Origin: Yoonia sp.
Lineage (GTDB): Bacteria; Pseudomonadota; Alphaproteobacteria; Rhodobacterales; Rhodobacteraceae
DNA length: 64,000 nt
NCBI GenBank assembly: GCA_029250945.1
Contig: JAQXEG010000009.1
Coordinates: 203,211-267,210, forward strand
Reading direction: 5' to 3'
Shown here in pieces: positions 17,011-25,829 of this stretch. The notes beneath the pieces are model-generated. The model worked only from the letters and a program-made list of their open reading frames with translations. It made no database searches and had not been told where the DNA came from. Positions within the stretch are counted from its first letter, which is position 1. Every line of letters starts with the position of its first letter. Made by a program: the position numbers and the translations under genes.

Positions 17011-19780
17011 CACGCAATCCTTCTTGTGCAAGGCGCGCGGTGATCACCGCATCCGCCCTTTGGGCCACTGTTTCGATGGCAGCGGCCAAATCATCCAATG
17101 TTGCAAACCCCGCCTCGCGCAGGACAAGATCCCGCCCACCCTGCCCCAACGCATCGGGATCAAGCGGACCACCTGTCAACAATCGCGACACGGCTTGCAA
17201 GCGCCAGAAAAGCCCTGCGGCGTCCGCGACTGCGCTTGCGTCTGCGGCATTCAACCACCCGTGCGCGACACCGGCGGCCAATTGATCGGCTGTCTCGCGT
17301 GCGGGGCTGCCTGATCGCAGGGCTGCGGCCTGACAAATCAGCTCTGCGTCTTGCAAACGGCCCGCCCCGATCTTGGCATCCCAAGGACCATCGGGCGATT
17401 TCGCCTGCGCAATCTTGGCCCGCATTTCCGCCAGATCAGATCGCAAATTTGGGGCCGTCTGCTTTTGGATCAACAGCGTTCGACGGAACTGTTCGATCTG
17501 CGCGATCAGCGTGACATCGCCTGCAATGGGCCGCGCACGGGTCAGCGCCAGATGCTCCCATGTCCAGGCCTCATGCATTTGATAGGTTTCGAACGCCTCA
17601 AGCGACGTGGCAACCGGCCCTGCCCGCCCTGAGGGACGCAAACGCATATCAACCTCATACAGCCGCCCTTCGGCCATGGGGGCGGTTAATGCTGTGACAA
17701 GCGCTTGGGTCAGGCGCGCAAAATAGGGCCGCGTCGACAAGGGGCGCGGCCCGTCCGATGCATCAACGCCTTGGGCATCGTAAATCACGATCAGATCAAG
17801 ATCAGACACCGCATTCAATCGTCCCGCGCCAAGGCTGCCCATACCAAGGATCGTGGCCCCACGCCCCGGTTGATCCCCGTGCTTGCACGCAAATTCCGCC
17901 ACAACAACTGGCCACATCGCGGCCAGAACCGCGCTGGCCAGATCGGCATATTGCCGCCCTGCGGTATCGGCATCAATCAGCCCGCGCAAATAGTGCACGC
18001 CGATCCGGAAATGCCATTCCTTGCCCCAGACACGCGCGGCGAGCAGCTGCGCCTCATAATCAGACGCTGCCCCCAACACCCCTCCCAAATCGGCTGTCAG
18101 TGCTGCCGTCGCCGGCCAATCATCGAAAAATGCACCACCGAGCACCGCATCCAGAACCCCGGCGTTACGCGACAGATACACGGACAGCGCGGGCGAAGTG
18201 GCGGCGATATCGACAATCAATTGCGTCAGCTGCGGATTAGCCTCGAACAGTGCAAACAGTTGCACACCAGCGGGCAAGCCACCCAAGAACCCGTCGAATT
18301 GCAGCAAAGCCTCATCGGGTTTTGCGGCCGCCTGCAACCGCGTCAGGATTTCAGGCAAGATACGCCGAAAAATTTCCTCTGCACGATCGGATCGTAGCGC
18401 GGGATAGGTTTGCCAACGGGCGGTAATATTCGTGCCCCAGCTTGCATCCACAGCTTTGGGCGCATCAGGGGCAAAAAAGCCTTCGGTGGTGGTGTGCACA
18501 TCCTCTAGCCGGTCGCGAAGCGCGGTGCGCAAGGCATTGGTATCCATTCCCATCATCGCAGCCAACCGCGCAAACCCTTCTGGCGATTTCGGCAGGCTAT
18601 GGGTCTGGGCATCGTTCACCATTTGTAGGCGATGCTCCACTTCTCGGTGGAAAACATAATGGTCATAAAGCTTTGCACTGGTATCTTCAGGGATCCAATC
18701 CGCTGCAGCAATGGCCGCGAGCCCGCCTTTTGTGGTGCGTTCGCGCAATGTTTCGTCGCGTCCACCGGCGATTAATTGGCGGGTTTGGGTGAAAAACTCA
18801 ATCTCGCGGATACCGCCGCGGCCCAGCTTCATATTATGGTTTTCCAGCGTCATCTTGCCGCCCAACCCCTTATGATCGCGGATCCGCAATCGCATATCAT
18901 GGGCGTCCTGAATGGCCGCAAAATCCAGATGTTTGCGCCAAACAAACGGGCGCAGCGTGCGCAAGAACCGCGTCCCCGCTGCAATATCACCGGCACAGGC
19001 GCGCGCCTTGATAAATGCCGCCCGTTCCCATGTGCGCCCCAGACTTTCGTAATACCGCTCAGCCACTTCGGTGCTGATACAGACGGGCGTGGACGACGCA
19101 TCGGGCCGCAGCCGCAGATCGGTGCGGAATACGTACCCTTCTGCGGTCACTTCGGCCAATATGGCGGTCATTTTGCGTGTCACGCGGATGAACGCGGCAC
19201 GGGCGTCGTGATAGTCGTCGGGGTCAAACCGCGTTTCATCAAACAGGCAGATCAGATCAATGTCAGAGGAATAATTCAGCTCCCCCGCGCCCATTTTGCC
19301 CATGGCCAGCACGATCATACCGCCCGCATCGGCGACATCAACGGCGGTCATACCCGGTAATTTGCCACGTTTAATTTCCGCCGCGACAAGCGCCTTGATC
19401 GCCACATCAACGGCGCGGTCGGCAAAGTCGGTCAGCGCGCCAGTCACGGCTTCCAGCGGCCAGACTCCACCTAAATCGGCCAGCCCTGCGAGCAACGCCA
19501 CACGCCGCTTGGCTTGGCGCAATGCATCGGGCAATGCGTCCAGCGTGACTGATCCTAGATCATCCAACAGCATCGCAAGCGCCGCCTCTGGGTCATCCAT
19601 CGCGGGCACGATCCATGTCGCTTCTTTGCGCATCAGGCCCCGCAAATAGGGGCTGCATCCGGCAGCACCAGTGAACAAGGGCACCAGAACAGGATCTAAA
19701 CCGTCCAAGGCGGCCGCCTCTGCCCCCATGTCGGGGTCATACGGAAAAATGGTACGGGTCAGGCGTTGGGCGAATGTCAT
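16997..19780 (-). CDS. glnE: Bifunctional glutamine synthetase adenylyltransferase/deadenylase
   Basis: 927 residues, near the usual 940-950. Two nucleotidyltransferase domains are visible. The N-terminal deadenylase domain has KMGAGELNYSSDIDLICLFD, the C-terminal adenylylase domain GMGSLGAGRLNAVSDLDLIVIYD; each carries the DxD metal pair. RGGIREIEFFTQTRQL is a family signature. It controls glutamine synthetase by AMP addition to a C-terminal Tyr in response to PII. Its target GlnA and the PII protein GlnB are at the right end of this window, 43 kb away. Confidence 0.96.
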   Translation of the reverse strand: MTFAQRLTRTIFPYDPDMGAEAAALDGLDPVLVPLFTGAAGCSPYLRGLMRKEATWIVPAMDDPEAALAMLLDDLGSVTLDALPDALRQAKRRVALLAGLADLGGVWPLEAVTGALTDFADRAVDVAIKALVAAEIKRGKLPGMTAVDVADAGGMIVLAMGKMGAGELNYSSDIDLICLFDETRFDPDDYHDARAAFIRVTRKMTAILAEVTAEGYVFRTDLRLRPDASSTPVCISTEVAERYYESLGRTWERAAFIKARACAGDIAAGTRFLRTLRPFVWRKHLDFAAIQDAHDMRLRIRDHKGLGGKMTLENHNMKLGRGGIREIEFFTQTRQLIAGGRDETLRERTTKGGLAAIAAADWIPEDTSAKLYDHYVFHREVEHRLQMVNDAQTHSLPKSPEGFARLAAMMGMDTNALRTALRDRLEDVHTTTEGFFAPDAPKAVDASWGTNITARWQTYPALRSDRAEEIFRRILPEILTRLQAAAKPDEALLQFDGFLGGLPAGVQLFALFEANPQLTQLIVDIAATSPALSVYLSRNAGVLDAVLGGAFFDDWPATAALTADLGGVLGAASDYEAQLLAARVWGKEWHFRIGVHYLRGLIDADTAGRQYADLASAVLAAMWPVVVAEFACKHGDQPGRGATILGMGSLGAGRLNAVSDLDLIVIYDAQGVDASDGPRPLSTRPYFARLTQALVTALTAPMAEGRLYEVDMRLRPSGRAGPVATSLEAFETYQMHEAWTWEHLALTRARPIAGDVTLIAQIEQFRRTLLIQKQTAPNLRSDLAEMRAKIAQAKSPDGPWDAKIGAGRLQDAELICQAAALRSGSPARETADQLAAGVAHGWLNAADASAVADAAGLFWRLQAVSRLLTGGPLDPDALGQGGRDLVLREAGFATLDDLAAAIETVAQRADAVITARLAQEGLRDAAN

Positions 19781-19861
19781 AGTGCATAGTGTGCAGCCTA
19801 TCTGGGCTGGTCAACGGGGCAGACATGGATATTGTCACAAATGCAATAAGGAACACCCACC

Positions 19862-20341
19862 ATGAGCAAAAGCCTGAAACGTGTGCAAGCCGCGCTGACC
19901 GGAGCCGGGGTCGCCACCGAGGTGCTAGAGATGTCCTCAGAGACGCGCACAGCCCAGCAAGCCGCTGATGCCGCAGATTGCGCGCTTGATCAGATTGCCA
20001 AGTCGATCATTGTGGCGGGGGCAGACACAGGCGCGATCTATTTGTTCATCACGGCGGGCGGCAATCAGGTTAATATGACCCGCGCCGCGGCCCTTGCAGG
20101 TGAGCCATTGGACAGAGCCGACGCACAGGCCGTGCGGTCCCACACAGGATTTGCCATCGGCGGGGTGGCCCCCATCGGGCACCTGTCCCCTGTGCGCACA
20201 TTTATGGACCATCGGTTGATGGATTTCCCGAAAATCTATGGCGCCGCAGGCACCCCACGGCATATTTTCGGCATTAGCCCCAATAAGCTGGTAGAAATCT
20301 CAAACAGCCAAATATCTGATTTTGCTTCTTTAAAAAAGTAA
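19862..20341 (+). CDS. YbaK/EbsC-family aminoacyl-tRNA deacylase
   Basis: 159 residues of the YbaK/ProX fold. Visible: the conserved Lys in DQIAKSIIV, the FITAGGNQVNMTRAA strand, and GFAIGGVAPIGH, the glycine loop of the editing pocket. Family members hydrolyse mischarged tRNA such as Cys- or Ala-tRNA(Pro) in trans. Which tRNA is edited cannot be told. Divergent from glnE across 81 bases. Confidence 0.85.
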   Translation: MSKSLKRVQAALTGAGVATEVLEMSSETRTAQQAADAADCALDQIAKSIIVAGADTGAIYLFITAGGNQVNMTRAAALAGEPLDRADAQAVRSHTGFAIGGVAPIGHLSPVRTFMDHRLMDFPKIYGAAGTPRHIFGISPNKLVEISNSQISDFASLKK

Positions 20342-20360
20342 ATGTAAAAAACATTCACAT
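20342..20360 (+). promoter_or_regulatory. Imperfect copy of an ATGTGAA-N5-TTCACAT operator
   Basis: ATGTAAA-N5-TTCACAT, one mismatch from a perfect 7-bp dyad, directly after the ybaK stop. Paired with the perfect copy 58 bases downstream, centre to centre, which suggests two operators for one regulator ahead of the DUF2852 gene. Confidence 0.45.
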
Positions 20361-20399
20361 TCATCCTTGCAATACACTGGCGGACCTCCGATATCGGTA

Positions 20400-20418
20400 A
20401 TGTGAAAAGAATTCACAT
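20400..20418 (+). promoter_or_regulatory. Perfect inverted repeat ATGTGAA-N5-TTCACAT
   Basis: Seven-base arms separated by AAGAA, 29-47 bases upstream of the DUF2852 start. It looks like a dimeric repressor or activator site. It is not a canonical CRP site, because the TGTGA/TCACA halves are seven bases apart rather than six. Confidence 0.5.
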
Positions 20419-20446
20419 GAGCCAAACCAAGCTAGGAGCAACGACA

Positions 20447-20893
20447 ATGAACATCGCAACCGCAACATCAACAGCCCCGATCAGCCTGACCACGCCACGT
20501 CCCGGCTTTTTCGCTCGTACAGAAAACTGGCTGGATGAGCGCGGTAAAGGCGCATGGATTGCCGCCATAGTGCTGGGGTTCATCTTTGTCTGGCCCGTTG
20601 GCCTTGCCCTTCTTGCCTATATGATCTGGAGCAAACGTATGTTTAGCAAATCCCATTCTTGCAGCCCCCGTCGCAGCCATCGCCACGCTATGATGGCATC
20701 CTCCGGCAACACCGCATTTGATGCCTATAAGGCCGACACATTGCGCCGCCTTGAGGAGGAGCAGAACAACTTTGAATCCTTCCTTGAACGTCTGCGCGAT
20801 GCCAAAGACAAGGCAGAGTTTGATCAGTTCATGGATGATCGTGCAAACAATGGCACAGAACCATCTGACGACGCGGCAGACGAACCGGCCTAA
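20447..20893 (+). CDS. DUF2852 membrane protein
   Basis: 148 residues from ATG 20447, chosen over the track start (20402) because AGGAG lies ten bases upstream and the earlier start falls inside an operator-like dyad. One membrane helix (AWIAAIVLGFIFVWPVGLALL) is followed by a basic cluster and a charged coiled-coil-like region (DTLRRLEEEQNNFESFLERL). DUF2852 is an alphaproteobacterial family of unknown function. The paired dyads upstream suggest tight regulation. Confidence 0.8.
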   Translation: MNIATATSTAPISLTTPRPGFFARTENWLDERGKGAWIAAIVLGFIFVWPVGLALLAYMIWSKRMFSKSHSCSPRRSHRHAMMASSGNTAFDAYKADTLRRLEEEQNNFESFLERLRDAKDKAEFDQFMDDRANNGTEPSDDAADEPA

Positions 20894-20970
20894 CCTCCTC
20901 CTCTCCCCAAGGCCGGTAACCCTGATCCGTCAGGGTCACCATTCCACAAACGACAACCGAAAGTGATCCG

Positions 20971-21423
20971 ATGACTGCCCAACCGATGTACCTTGGCCTG
21001 CCTGGCCCTGCGACGAAACCAGCGTTCTACGATGGTGTTTTGATCAAGCGCCTTTTGGCTTGAGTGATTGATACTGTTGTTATCATCGTGATGTGCGCCC
21101 TGATCCTTCCGTTTACGCTGTTCCTTGGCGTGTTTGTCTTTCCGTTCCTGATGCTTGTCGTCGGCTTCTTTTACCGCTGGTTCACCATTGCGGGGCGATC
21201 ATCGACTTGGGGTATGCGCATGATAGGGATTGAGCTGCGCGATGGCGACGGCATGCGGTATCAATCCAAAATGGCGCTGAAACACACCGCCGCGTACACA
21301 GTCTGCGTCATCTTTGCCCCGCTTCAACTGGTATCCGCCATTGCCATGTGCCTGAGCGACCGCAAACAGGGTCTGCCAGACATCTTGCTGGGCACAACAG
21401 CGCTTAACCGTCCGGCGGTTTGA
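20971..21423 (+). pseudogene. RDD-family membrane protein with in-frame TGA
   Basis: ATG 20971 opens with MTAQPMYLGLPGPATKPAF and YDGVLIKRLLA, the typical RDD N-terminus, then meets TGA at 21061-21063 where the family has a Trp (RLLAWVID). The same frame continues with VIDTVVIIVMCALILPF, further helices, and WGMRMIGIELRDGDG to the stop at 21421-21423. The GTG directly after the TGA (TGAGTG) could restart translation, giving a protein lacking the N-terminal arginine segment; the track lists that version. The single substitution TGG to TGA explains everything. Confidence 0.75.
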
Positions 21424-21498
21424 CCCGCTACAAATGGGGGGCTTGTGTTTACGGGGCCTTGGTCTAGGCTTCGTGAACACTTTTAACCCGAGTACTCC

Positions 21499-22317
21499 AT
21501 GCGCCATTCGCTTCCACTTGCGCCACAGTTCTATGTGACGGCCCCCCAGCCCTGCCCTTATCTTGAGGGCAGGATGGAACGTAAGCTGTTCACAGCCCTG
21601 CAAGGCGAAGGCGCGGGCCTGTTGAATGATGCGTTGTCCAAGCAAGGGTTTCGTCGGTCGCAAAATGTGCTCTACCGCCCGTCTTGTGCCGAATGTTCGG
21701 CCTGCATATCAGCCCGCATTCGCGTGGCCGACTTTATCCCTACCAAAAGCCAGCGCCGCGTGATCAAACGCAATGCGCATCTCAGCCGTCGTGCGCGGTC
21801 CCCTTGGGCCACAGAAGAACAGTACAATCTGTTCCGCGACTATCTGGATCACCGCCACGCGACCGGTGGCATGGCGGATATGGACATGTTCGAATTTGCC
21901 GCCATGGTCGAAGAGACCCCCGTGCGCACCCGCCTGATCGAATATACATCCGCCAAGACCGCGCAGGAACTTCAGGCCGTTTGCCTGACTGATATCCTCG
22001 AGGATGGGCTGTCAATGGTGTATTCGTTCTTCCATCCGACGATGGAACGCGACAGCCCAGGCACGCATATCATCCTCGACCATATTGAAATCGCGCGCGA
22101 TCTGGGTTTGCCGTTTGTCTATCTGGGCTATTGGGTCCCCGGCAGCCCCAAGATGGATTATAAGTCGCGGTTCGCCGGTGTCGAAATTTACAGCGACGGT
22201 GCATGGGCGCACTTGCGCGAAGACGGCGACTATGACGCCGCCCTGCACCCCCTATCAACAGACTCGATTGCAGAGCAGGTGTCAAAGATAAGCCTCCCCG
22301 ACCTCGCCCAGCCATAA
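21499..22317 (+). CDS. bpt: Aspartate/glutamate leucyltransferase (arginyltransferase family)
   Basis: 272 residues. Transfers Leu from Leu-tRNA to N-terminal Asp or Glu of proteins, marking them for ClpAP through the N-degron pathway. Family motifs: [14 protein letters not shown], the cysteine pair region [15 protein letters not shown], the DYLDHRH segment, and [17 protein letters not shown]. Followed by a strong bidirectional terminator shared with the convergent TRAP operon. Confidence 0.92.
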   Translation: MRHSLPLAPQFYVTAPQPCPYLEGRMERKLFTALQGEGAGLLNDALSKQGFRRSQNVLYRPSCAECSACISARIRVADFIPTKSQRRVIKRNAHLSRRARSPWATEEQYNLFRDYLDHRHATGGMADMDMFEFAAMVEETPVRTRLIEYTSAKTAQELQAVCLTDILEDGLSMVYSFFHPTMERDSPGTHIILDHIEIARDLGLPFVYLGYWVPGSPKMDYKSRFAGVEIYSDGAWAHLREDGDYDAALHPLSTDSIAEQVSKISLPDLAQP

Positions 22318-22333
22318 CATTGTAACGCACATG

Positions 22334-22370
22334 AAAAAGGCCGCCGCGTATGACACGCGGCGGCCTTTTT
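22334..22370. terminator. Bidirectional rho-independent terminator between bpt and dctM
   Basis: A 15-bp perfect stem (AAAAAGGCCGCCGCG / CGCGGCGGCCTTTTT) with loop TATGACA. A-run and T-run flank both sides, so it terminates transcription from both converging genes. Confidence 0.9.
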
Positions 22371-22390
22371 CGTTTTGATCGTCCGTTCGC

Positions 22391-24745
22391 TTAGTTCAAC
22401 AGGTTCGGCACAATGGTCACAAACCCCGGCACAAGCGCTAGCAGCAATAGACCCGCCACCTGAATGCCAATGAACGGCAACACACCGCGATAGATCTGGC
22501 CCGTCGTGATCGACTTGGGCGCAACCCCGCGCAGATAGAACAACGCAAAGCCGAAGGGCGGCGTCAGGAACGATGTTTGCAGGTTCACCGCGATCATGAT
22601 CGTCACCCATTTGGGATCAAACGTGCCGCCATAAATGACTGGCCCCACAATCGGGATTACGATGTAAATGATTTCAAGGAAATCGAGCACAAAGCCAAGC
22701 ACGAAAAGCACCAGCATGACCAACAAGAAAACCTGCCATTCGTTGTCGAATGACCGCAGGAATTGCTGGATGTAATGCTCCCCCCCGAACGAGATTAGCA
22801 CAAGGTTCAGCAATTGCGACCCGATCAGAATGGTGAACACCATCGACGTGACCTTGGCCGTTTCACGCACCACGGGCGATAGCACGCCGCCCGCAAACAG
22901 CACCCAGCATGACCACAGCAGGCCACCCATCGCGAACAAGAAGGCACCGAAGGCCACGATAAACGCGATCCGATTTTCCAAAAGCACAACCTCTTGCCCC
23001 ATGCGCATGTCAAAGTTGACCCCAACAATCAGCATGATCGCAATGGCCGCCGCCGTCCACAGAACCCCGCGACCAGAGCGACGCTCATCCTGTAGCTTGC
23101 GATAGGTCGCCAGCAGGATCGCACCACCAGCGCCCAAGGCCGCCGCAGGGGTCGGGTTTGTAATCCCGCCCATGATTGACCCCAGAACAGCGATGATCAA
23201 AACCAGCGGTGGGAATACCACGCGCAAGATTTCGTTCTTGGCCAGCATCTTGACCGCGGCGCGCAGCCCGATGGACGCGATGTACAGCGGGATCGCAATC
23301 AACAAAAGCGTCGTGCCCGGTGTGGCGACAGGCGACACAAGGACCGCATCCACCACCAGCATCAGAACCACGCCAAACGCGCCAATCAGCAGCGGCGCGT
23401 TGTCGGCGCTGGGGGCAACCCCACGTGCAATCACAAGGGTCATACCCATCAGCAACGCAAGGATGGACAAACCGGTCCCTAACAGCGGCGCATTCGCGAT
23501 TTTTGCCAGCACAAGTGCCGCGCGTTCATCTTCGCCCAGCTGGCGGGCCTCTGCGACGCCGCCTGCCTCGTTGATGGCGGCCTGTTCGGCCAATGCGGTG
23601 CCCCATGCCTCAGCGCCGTGCAATTCCTGCATGGCGATGGCACAGACGTCGCTGACGTTGGTGCGCAAGCTGGCCGTCTGGCCCGCATCGGTAAAGCTGT
23701 CGACGATGACCGATTGGCTACCGACGATGCCCACCTGCCACAGCACGATTGTGAGGGCGATCAGGCCCACAGGGGCGGCAAGAAACCAGAACAGCGCGTC
23801 GTTGCGTGTGATCACCTCACCCGATTTGCTGCCGCCCATTTGCACCGCAGGTGCCTTAGACGGGTTCAACAGGGCAAAGCCGAATGCGTAGGCCGCATAA
23901 AGGAACGCCAGCAAAATACCGGGCAGCAAGGCGGCTTGGAACAATGTCCCGACCGATACAACCGCCGGTTTGCCCAAATACGTCAGCGCATCAGAACAAC
24001 CAACTAACTGCGCGCGGTCCTCTTGCGCGGCGGAATACAAATCCCCCGCCAATGTGCCAAGCAGAACGATTACGATCGACGGCGGAATGATCTGCCCCAA
24101 GGTGCCCGAAGCCGCGATCACGCCTGTCGATAGCGACGGCGAATAGCCATTTTTCAACATTGTCGGCAGCGCCAACAGGCCCATGGTCACAACAGTTGCA
24201 CCAACAATCCCAGTGGACGCCGCCAGAAACGCACCCACGATCACGATGGACACGGCCAGACCGCCGGGCAAAGGCCCGAACACTTTGGCCATTGTTGTAA
24301 GCAGTTCATCCGCGATGCGGGACCGTTCAAGGACGATGCCCATCATGACGAACATCAGCACGGCCAGCAGCGTTTCAATCGACTGCCCCGCCAACACGCG
24401 TTCGTTCATCCGGTTCACAAGGAAGCCGACGTTGCGGTCCAGCGCCTTTTCCCAGCCTTGCGGGAACAGTTCCGTAGCGTAACGCGGCAAGTCAGGGTAG
24501 CGGAAGACCGAGATGGAATCCGGTCGGACCCCTTCTGCAATCAACGCCGCGTATTCCGCTGTGCCGGTATCCACGGCAAAGTGGGTCAGCAACCCGCCCC
24601 CGTCCATGGCCGCGATGACTGCAAAAGAAATCACCGCAGAGCCAGAGATCGCAAAAGCGACGGGGAAGCCTGACAAAATACCTGCGAACAGGGTCAGGAA
24701 CACAATGATCAGGCCAACTTCGACGCCATCTAATCCGAAAAGCAT
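22391..24745 (-). CDS. dctM: TRAP transporter large permease, long (about 780 aa) form
   Basis: 784 residues, against about 430 for the classical DctM. The DctM membrane core is seen at both ends: GLIIVFLTLFAGILSGFPVAFA at the N-terminus, then LMFVMMGIVLERSRIADELL, GIIAASGTLGQIIPPSIVIVLLG, and the C-terminal TPPFGFALFYLRGVAPKSI. Between them lies a long insert with extra helices and a soluble stretch. This size is known for the mannitol/chloroaromatic-type TRAP group. It catalyses sodium-coupled uptake with DctQ and DctP encoded just upstream. Third gene of the operon, 18 bases after dctQ. Confidence 0.9.
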   Translation of the reverse strand: MLFGLDGVEVGLIIVFLTLFAGILSGFPVAFAISGSAVISFAVIAAMDGGGLLTHFAVDTGTAEYAALIAEGVRPDSISVFRYPDLPRYATELFPQGWEKALDRNVGFLVNRMNERVLAGQSIETLLAVLMFVMMGIVLERSRIADELLTTMAKVFGPLPGGLAVSIVIVGAFLAASTGIVGATVVTMGLLALPTMLKNGYSPSLSTGVIAASGTLGQIIPPSIVIVLLGTLAGDLYSAAQEDRAQLVGCSDALTYLGKPAVVSVGTLFQAALLPGILLAFLYAAYAFGFALLNPSKAPAVQMGGSKSGEVITRNDALFWFLAAPVGLIALTIVLWQVGIVGSQSVIVDSFTDAGQTASLRTNVSDVCAIAMQELHGAEAWGTALAEQAAINEAGGVAEARQLGEDERAALVLAKIANAPLLGTGLSILALLMGMTLVIARGVAPSADNAPLLIGAFGVVLMLVVDAVLVSPVATPGTTLLLIAIPLYIASIGLRAAVKMLAKNEILRVVFPPLVLIIAVLGSIMGGITNPTPAAALGAGGAILLATYRKLQDERRSGRGVLWTAAAIAIMLIVGVNFDMRMGQEVVLLENRIAFIVAFGAFLFAMGGLLWSCWVLFAGGVLSPVVRETAKVTSMVFTILIGSQLLNLVLISFGGEHYIQQFLRSFDNEWQVFLLVMLVLFVLGFVLDFLEIIYIVIPIVGPVIYGGTFDPKWVTIMIAVNLQTSFLTPPFGFALFYLRGVAPKSITTGQIYRGVLPFIGIQVAGLLLLALVPGFVTIVPNLLN

Positions 24746-24763
24746 ATCTATATCCGCCTATTC

Positions 24764-25726
24764 TTAGTGTATTTCTGCGACGCGTTCGGCGGTCGGATCG
24801 CCAAGGCTGTCTTTGTCGAGGTAACGCCCTTCGGACATCGGCCCTTCGCGCATTTCAAGGTAGGACCGGTACAAGAACGCAATCGCCTGTAGCAGGACCA
24901 GAATAGTGAATGTCACCAGCAGCACCTTGAACAGGAAATAGGCGTTGAAACCGTTGGGGCTGAACCCGATTGTTTCGACGTTCCAGCGGAGCGCACGGGC
25001 CTTGGGCAGCAGTTTGTCCAAATCCTTGAGCGTGTCGGACGCCGACAGCTTGGGCGTGACCAGCGTCCGCCACAGGAAAAACCAACCGTAAAAGAAGGTT
25101 AGCAATGCGGCGGGGATCATAAAGATTATGGAACCGAACATGTCGATGATCCGCTTGGCGCGGAAGCTGACGACCGAATAGACTAGATCGACACGCACGT
25201 GGCCACCCTGCACAAACGTATAGGACACACAAAGACAGACGATTAGCGCGTTGAAAAGCTTAAGTTCTTCGGCCCACCAGCTAACGTCGTGGGTCATGGC
25301 CATGCCAAGCCCCAATGATATCTCGGACACGGCAAAGATACGCTGCATAAAAATGATCAGGATTTGTTGCAGCACCATCAAAAGGCCGAACCACGCCGCG
25401 AACCGGCCAATGGTATTTCCGATCCCCTCGAGGACGCGCACACAACGCCACATAAAGCTGTTGCGGATCAACCCGATGATCGTGACGACCAAATAGACGA
25501 AGAAGAACACGAAAAACAGCTCCCATGAGGCGCCGTAGTAGATGAAGCGGATCAGGCTTTCGGCTGCCGCTTGGTCGGTAATCTTGCCGGACAGTTGGAT
25601 ATGCGGAACCCACGCCAACCAAAGGGACGTGTTCATCAACGCAGTTACCAGATTAAACGGGGCCTCGATCAGATGTGCGAAAAACCATCCAAAAGCGTTG
25701 CCGCCCCAACTTTCGACCAAACCCAT
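24764..25726 (-). CDS. dctQ: TRAP transporter small permease, long form
   Basis: 320 residues, longer than the usual 160-200, matching the long DctM partner. Several hydrophobic helices are visible: LFFVFFFVYLVVTIIGLI, FGLLMVLQQILIIFMQ, IIFMIPAALLTFFYGWFF, and a C-terminal FKVLLVTFTILVLLQAIAF. VCLCVSYTFVQGGHVRVDLVY is the DctQ signature region. It bridges the large permease and the binding protein cycle. The N-terminus also has a hydrophobic segment. Confidence 0.88.
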   Translation of the reverse strand: MGLVESWGGNAFGWFFAHLIEAPFNLVTALMNTSLWLAWVPHIQLSGKITDQAAAESLIRFIYYGASWELFFVFFFVYLVVTIIGLIRNSFMWRCVRVLEGIGNTIGRFAAWFGLLMVLQQILIIFMQRIFAVSEISLGLGMAMTHDVSWWAEELKLFNALIVCLCVSYTFVQGGHVRVDLVYSVVSFRAKRIIDMFGSIIFMIPAALLTFFYGWFFLWRTLVTPKLSASDTLKDLDKLLPKARALRWNVETIGFSPNGFNAYFLFKVLLVTFTILVLLQAIAFLYRSYLEMREGPMSEGRYLDKDSLGDPTAERVAEIH

Positions 25727-25787
25727 TGGTCACCCCCCATGTCCGTCTGTTGTTCGTAACGCCCTGTTATATCAGGGTCGCAAGGTT

Positions 25788-25820
25788 GGGCGGGGCGGCA
25801 CATAATGCGCCGCCCTGCCC
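25788..25820 (-). repeat. GC-rich hairpin between dctP and dctQ
   Basis: GGGCGGGGCGGC / GCCGCCCTGCCC, 12-base arms with one mismatch and a 9-base loop, ten bases after the dctP stop. Such hairpins often let the binding-protein message outlast the permease message; no T tract follows on the coding strand. Confidence 0.55.
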
Positions 25821-25829
25821 GATTGGGCC

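Noticed and set aside
20401-20417. CRP-type site (TGTGA...TCACA) before DUF2852
   Set aside because: The half-sites are seven bases apart instead of six; the symmetric reading is ATGTGAA-N5-TTCACAT.
21061-21063. Selenocysteine insertion at the RDD-gene TGA
   Set aside because: The family has Trp at this position and no selenium-related context is visible.
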